Assembly: GCF_947253065.1 (NCBI RefSeq)
Contig: NZ_CAMXWS010000028.1
Location: 1 to 24,899 of the forward strand
DNA: 24,899 bases
Direction of reading: 5' to 3'
DNA from: an uncultured Corynebacterium sp.
Lineage (GTDB): Bacteria > Actinomycetota > Actinomycetes > Mycobacteriales > Mycobacteriaceae
Below the pieces are notes generated by a model. It saw only the letters and a list, made by a program, of their open reading frames with translations, searched no databases and was not told where the DNA came from. Shown here one piece after another: positions 22,386 through 24,899 of this stretch. The translations under genes and the position numbers were made by a program. How positions within the stretch are numbered: the stretch's first letter is position 1; each line of letters starts with the position of its first letter.

Positions 22386-23651
22386 ATGAACTACCAGTAT
22401 GATTCGGCGGATCTTGCCCGCCGCGCGCCGGAGGGGAAGAAGGGCTCGCAGCTCACCGATACAGACGAGCACCGCGATGCCTTCGCCCGCGACCGCGCCC
22501 GCGTGCTGCACTCAGCTGCTTTAAGGCGCCTCGCCGACAAAACCCAAGTCGTCGGCCCCCGCGATGGCGATACGCCACGCACACGCCTGACACACTCACT
22601 GGAAGTCGCCCAGATTGCCCGCAGCATCGGCTCCGGCCTGGGGCTCAACCCCGACCTGTGCGAAATGGCAGGGCTCACCCACGACATCGGCCACCCGCCG
22701 TACGGCCACAACGGGGAAGTCGCGCTCAATGAGCTCGCAGCCAATTGCGGTGGCTTCGAAGGCAACGCGCAAACACTCCGCATTCTCACCCGGCTCGAGC
22801 CGAAAGTACTTATCGACGACACATCGCTCGGCCTCAACCTCACCCGCGCCGCCCTCGACGCCGCATGCAAATACCCATGCACCCGCACCAATCCGGACGG
22901 CACAGTCAACCGCAAATACGGCGCCTACGACGAAGACGCCCACATTCTCGCCTGGTTGCGCGAAGGCCACACCGATGACATGCCGCCAATGGAAGCGCAG
23001 GTCATGGACTGTTCCGATGACATTGCCTACAGCGTTCACGACGTCGAAGACGGCATCGTGTCTGGCCGCGTCGACCTGAAAGTGCTGTGGGACCTCGTCG
23101 AACTCGCCGCGCTCGCAGAGAAAGGCGCCAAAGCATTCGGCGGAACAGCAGACGAGCTTATCGACGCCGCCGCCCGCCTCCGCTCCCTTCCCATCGTCGC
23201 CGCCGCCGCAGATTTCGACTTCTCCCTCACCGGCTACGTCACCTTAAAGAAGATGACCTCCGAGCTTGTCGGCCGCTACGTTGGTGCCGTCATCTCCGCC
23301 ACCGAGGCAGCCAACGACGGTCCCATCGGTCGCATGCACGGCCACCTGGTCATCCCGCCGGAAGCCGACGCCGAAGTCCGTCTTCTCAAGACCGTCGCCG
23401 TGCTCTATGTGATGGACATGCCCGCGCACATTGCCCGCCAGGACCGGCAGCGTGACCGCATCAAGCGCGTCTACGACTATCTCACTGCCGGCGCACCCGG
23501 CTCCTTGGACACCATGTTCGCTGCTTGGTGGCACCAAGCAGCCACTGATGCTGAGCGTGAGCGCGTGATCATCGACCAGATCGCGTCCATGACTGAGTCC
23601 CGCCTCGAGCGCACTGCGAAAAAGACCGCGTCTTTCGAGGGCTACCTCTAA
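22386..23651 (+). CDS. dgt: deoxyguanosinetriphosphate triphosphohydrolase-like HD protein
   Basis: An HD-superfamily dNTP triphosphohydrolase, which cleaves dGTP or other dNTPs to the nucleoside and tripolyphosphate. The metal ligands are visible as His in RLTHSLEVAQIAR, the HD pair in LTHDIGHPPYGHNGE, and a later Asp in DCSDDIAYSVHD. The N-terminal ARDRARVLHSAALRRLADKTQV is the typical substrate-site region. The length of 421 residues is usual for the short (type II) form. In corynebacteria and mycobacteria dgt usually stands before dnaG; here a minus-strand DUF559-like gene lies downstream, and dnaG, if present, is beyond the window. The TAA lies in a 16-bp tandem duplication. Confidence 0.93.
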   Translation: MNYQYDSADLARRAPEGKKGSQLTDTDEHRDAFARDRARVLHSAALRRLADKTQVVGPRDGDTPRTRLTHSLEVAQIARSIGSGLGLNPDLCEMAGLTHDIGHPPYGHNGEVALNELAANCGGFEGNAQTLRILTRLEPKVLIDDTSLGLNLTRAALDAACKYPCTRTNPDGTVNRKYGAYDEDAHILAWLREGHTDDMPPMEAQVMDCSDDIAYSVHDVEDGIVSGRVDLKVLWDLVELAALAEKGAKAFGGTADELIDAAARLRSLPIVAAAADFDFSLTGYVTLKKMTSELVGRYVGAVISATEAANDGPIGRMHGHLVIPPEADAEVRLLKTVAVLYVMDMPAHIARQDRQRDRIKRVYDYLTAGAPGSLDTMFAAWWHQAATDAERERVIIDQIASMTESRLERTAKKTASFEGYL

Positions 23652-23677
23652 ACCCTGCACGCTCTAAACCCTGCTCG
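23646..23677 (+). repeat. 16-bp tandem duplication at the dgt stop codon
   Basis: CTCTAAACCCTGC at 23646-23658 is repeated at 23662-23674, with a period of 16 bp and one mismatch in the remaining 3 bp (ACG versus TCG). The first copy contains the dgt stop codon. It looks like a slippage product. Confidence 0.8.
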
Positions 23678-23705
23678 ACCAGCAAGACACGGAATACCAG
23701 AACAG

Positions 23706-24734
23706 TCAGAACCTCAGATCTCGGCGCCGCAAATGCCTGGCGCCGAGCACCTCACTGACAAAACCATCCGGGTTAGCCTCAATCTCCTTGCTCGTGAAAT
23801 ACAGCTTCCGGTACCCACGCGCTGTTACCCACCTTTCGCGCTTTCGCAGGTGGAAAGCTATCTGCCGTCCCTCCGGTTCCGCATCCAGATCACGCAGCAG
23901 CGGATCTTCATCCACCGCGATGACAAGATCATTGCCAGCAAGCAGGGTCGCATGCCCGATCTCATCGAGCTCGCAATGCACCCGCACGCGAGCAGGGGAG
24001 TCCTTCAACAGTGCATATGCGAGCACATACCGATAGGACTTCAGCTCAGCCGCCCGCGCCGGTATCGCCACAGCTAGCTGCCGCCGATTCTTATGAATCA
24101 CCCCCTCAAATTCCTCTGCATACGTAGCGATCTCACCAGCACTCATCCCACGCTCAAGCAACCACCCAGCCGCCAGCCACGCATTCGTCTCATCTTTCAT
24201 GCGACACAGATCCAGGTACGTCCGCAGCGGATCAGTCACACGCACGCCATCAAGCTCCACGATTTCCTCCTGTCGGATCTTCATGGACTTGAAACGCACC
24301 CCATGAGGCACGACGCTTTTCGACGGCTGATACCCCGACGGCAACGCAAACACCACCTCGTGGTTTTTCGGCGGTAGAAACCACATTTCCCACTGCGCCG
24401 CAGCCCACGAACCAATGAGCACCGCTTTGCGAGATTCCCGCCCTGCAGCTGCACCCCGAACAATCCATTGCCGTTTCAACCCAAGACTGCGAAACCATCC
24501 CGCATCGATCCCGCTCGTCGGCGAAATTTGCCGAATCCCCGGCCGAATTCCCGGCCGACTCCCAGACCCCAATCCTGGCGAAACCTCACCAGAACCCCCA
24601 TTCGTGCGCATCCCAGAATCCTCTGATGAAACCTGAATTCGCTCCGAAAGAAACCGCTGTCGAATCTCCCGTGCTTCCGCCCCAACGAAGTTTTCCCACT
24701 TCGGAGCACCTAAAAATTCCTTTGATTTCCCCAT
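23706..24734 (-). CDS. AbiEi-like / DUF559-type protein
   Basis: A 342-residue protein with the layout of the actinobacterial AbiEi-antitoxin-like/DUF559 family. The N-terminal part includes SLGLKRQWIVRGAAAGRESR. The middle has the recognisable hinge VELDGVRVTDPLRTYLDLCR followed by a helical region (AAGWLLERGMSAGEI). The C-terminal region resembles a Vsr-like nuclease fold: LVIAVDEDPLLRDLD, then RERWVTARGYRKLYFTSKEI. A Gly/Pro/Arg linker with a PGIRPGIR repeat lies near residues 60-75. The ATG at 24734 is chosen because AAGGA precedes it closely; a longer frame opening at 24827 would run through both palindromes and is unlikely. No partner toxin is visible within the window. Family members are frequent, variable accessory genes in corynebacteria. 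A hairpin (CTCGGCGCC, 23720-23747) lies in its 3' end. Function is not established. Confidence 0.6.
   Translation of the reverse strand: MGKSKEFLGAPKWENFVGAEAREIRQRFLSERIQVSSEDSGMRTNGGSGEVSPGLGSGSRPGIRPGIRQISPTSGIDAGWFRSLGLKRQWIVRGAAAGRESRKAVLIGSWAAAQWEMWFLPPKNHEVVFALPSGYQPSKSVVPHGVRFKSMKIRQEEIVELDGVRVTDPLRTYLDLCRMKDETNAWLAAGWLLERGMSAGEIATYAEEFEGVIHKNRRQLAVAIPARAAELKSYRYVLAYALLKDSPARVRVHCELDEIGHATLLAGNDLVIAVDEDPLLRDLDAEPEGRQIAFHLRKRERWVTARGYRKLYFTSKEIEANPDGFVSEVLGARHLRRRDLRF
23720..23747 (-). other. hairpin in the 3' end of the DUF559-like gene
   Basis: CTCGGCGCC and GGCGCCGAG form perfect 9-bp arms around a 10-nt loop, inside the last codons of the minus-strand gene. No T-tract follows on either strand, so it is not a standard terminator. 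It may slow or end convergent transcription from dgt. Confidence 0.45.
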
Positions 24735-24757
24735 GGGTCCTTGTTTACCTCGACCGG

Positions 24758-24784
24758 GTTCAGGTTTCTCTGCGAAACCTGAAC
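24758..24784. promoter_or_regulatory. 11-bp-arm palindrome, candidate operator
   Basis: GTTCAGGTTTC (24758-24768) and GAAACCTGAAC (24774-24784) are perfect inverted repeats around TCTGC. It ends 24 bp upstream of the minus-strand ATG at 24734. The core TTCAGGTTT recurs at 24629-24637 (inverted) and 24841-24849. Confidence 0.6.
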
Positions 24785-24796
24785 TTGCGGCCCAAA

Positions 24797-24814
24797 TGCA
24801 CACTGAAGTGTGCA
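24797..24814. promoter_or_regulatory. 8-bp-arm palindrome, second candidate operator
   Basis: TGCACACT-GA-AGTGTGCA is a near-perfect 18-bp palindrome with a 2-bp centre, the shape of a site for a dimeric HTH regulator. It lies 13 bp beyond the larger palindrome and is unrelated to it in sequence. Confidence 0.5.
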
Positions 24815-24899
24815 AAGCGACGGGCATTGGCGCTTTCGAATTCAGGTTTTTATCTAGGCTCGCGGGACCCGTCCCCGTATGGTGCGCTTCGAGGGGTCG

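Larger units (their letters stand above)
24735..24899. promoter_or_regulatory. upstream control region of the DUF559-like gene
   Basis: This stretch holds two palindromes (24758-24784 and 24797-24814), two of the four copies of the TTCAGGTTT 9-mer that fall outside or beside the large palindrome, and a minus-strand -10 candidate TAGATA (24856-24851). Transcription from it would begin near 24844, on the outermost 9-mer copy, giving a leader of about 110 nt. I see no gene in the last 40 bases. Confidence 0.45.

Noticed and set aside
23720..23747. Hairpin as an intrinsic terminator for dgt or the minus-strand gene
   Set aside because: No T-tract follows on either strand and it lies inside coding sequence.
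23733..24377. Plus-strand frames of 82-114 codons opposite the DUF559-like gene
   Set aside because: Overlapping shadows; the minus-strand frame is longer, has a ribosome binding site and family-like segments.
24735..24827. 31-residue N-terminal extension of the DUF559-like gene
   Set aside because: It would translate through both palindromes, has no supporting Shine-Dalgarno and does not resemble the family; ATG 24734 has a ribosome binding site.
24831..24899. Possible tRNA end (TTCGAATTC resembles a T-loop)
   Set aside because: No acceptor or anticodon stem can be formed around it within the window.

Overview
The window reads as a chromosomal segment of a Corynebacterium species; the species cannot be told from the sequence. 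The grounds are a moderately high GC content, a gene order (hemW-hrcA-dnaJ-rsmE-phoH-ybeY-corC-era-recO-uppS-zur-arsR-glyS-dgt) that I recall as typical of corynebacteria, a class II single-chain glycyl-tRNA synthetase, and a secreted TPM-domain protein of the type common near dgt. Almost all of it is core genome. The part that looks accessory is the last 1.2 kb.

Layout. 1-3613: two tandem long-chain acyl-CoA synthetases (the first cut by the window edge), separated by a strong hairpin that also contains the ribosome binding site of the second. 3705-4373: a helical corynebacterial protein of unknown role, closed by a good terminator. 4495-7906: hemW, then hrcA with a CIRCE operator laid over its ribosome binding site, then dnaJ. 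7906-16549: a tightly packed same-strand run with overlaps or gaps of a few bases: rsmE, phoH, ybeY, corC-like, a degenerate pyridoxal-kinase paralogue, a continuous pyridoxal kinase-Era reading frame, recO, uppS and a ferritin-like/VIT1 metal transporter. This run combines ribosome maturation and RNA processing (RsmE, YbeY, Era, PhoH), DNA repair (RecO), envelope lipid carrier synthesis (UppS) and metal handling.

16546-17474 on the minus strand: an arsR-type regulator and zur form a two-gene zinc-sensing operon that converges on the metal transporter with interlocking stop codons. 17475-17889 is an A/C-rich, repeat-bearing intergenic region that carries the promoters for arsR-zur and glyS. 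17890-20283: glyS and two small beta-rich proteins that resemble each other near their C-termini. 20293-22317 (minus): a large exported TPM-domain protein with a coiled coil and a polyglycine tail. 22386-23651: dgt. 23706-24734 (minus): a protein with the layout of AbiEi-like/DUF559 proteins, preceded by two strong palindromes and a four-fold repeated 9-mer that look like its control region.

The most unusual points are the fusion of pyridoxal kinase to the essential GTPase Era, the co-translated kinase-dead paralogue directly before it, the hairpin/Shine-Dalgarno overlap between the acyl-CoA synthetases, and the palindrome cluster upstream of the DUF559-like gene. I saw no tRNA, rRNA, insertion sequence, CRISPR array or prophage. 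All family assignments come from reading motifs; no database search was run.
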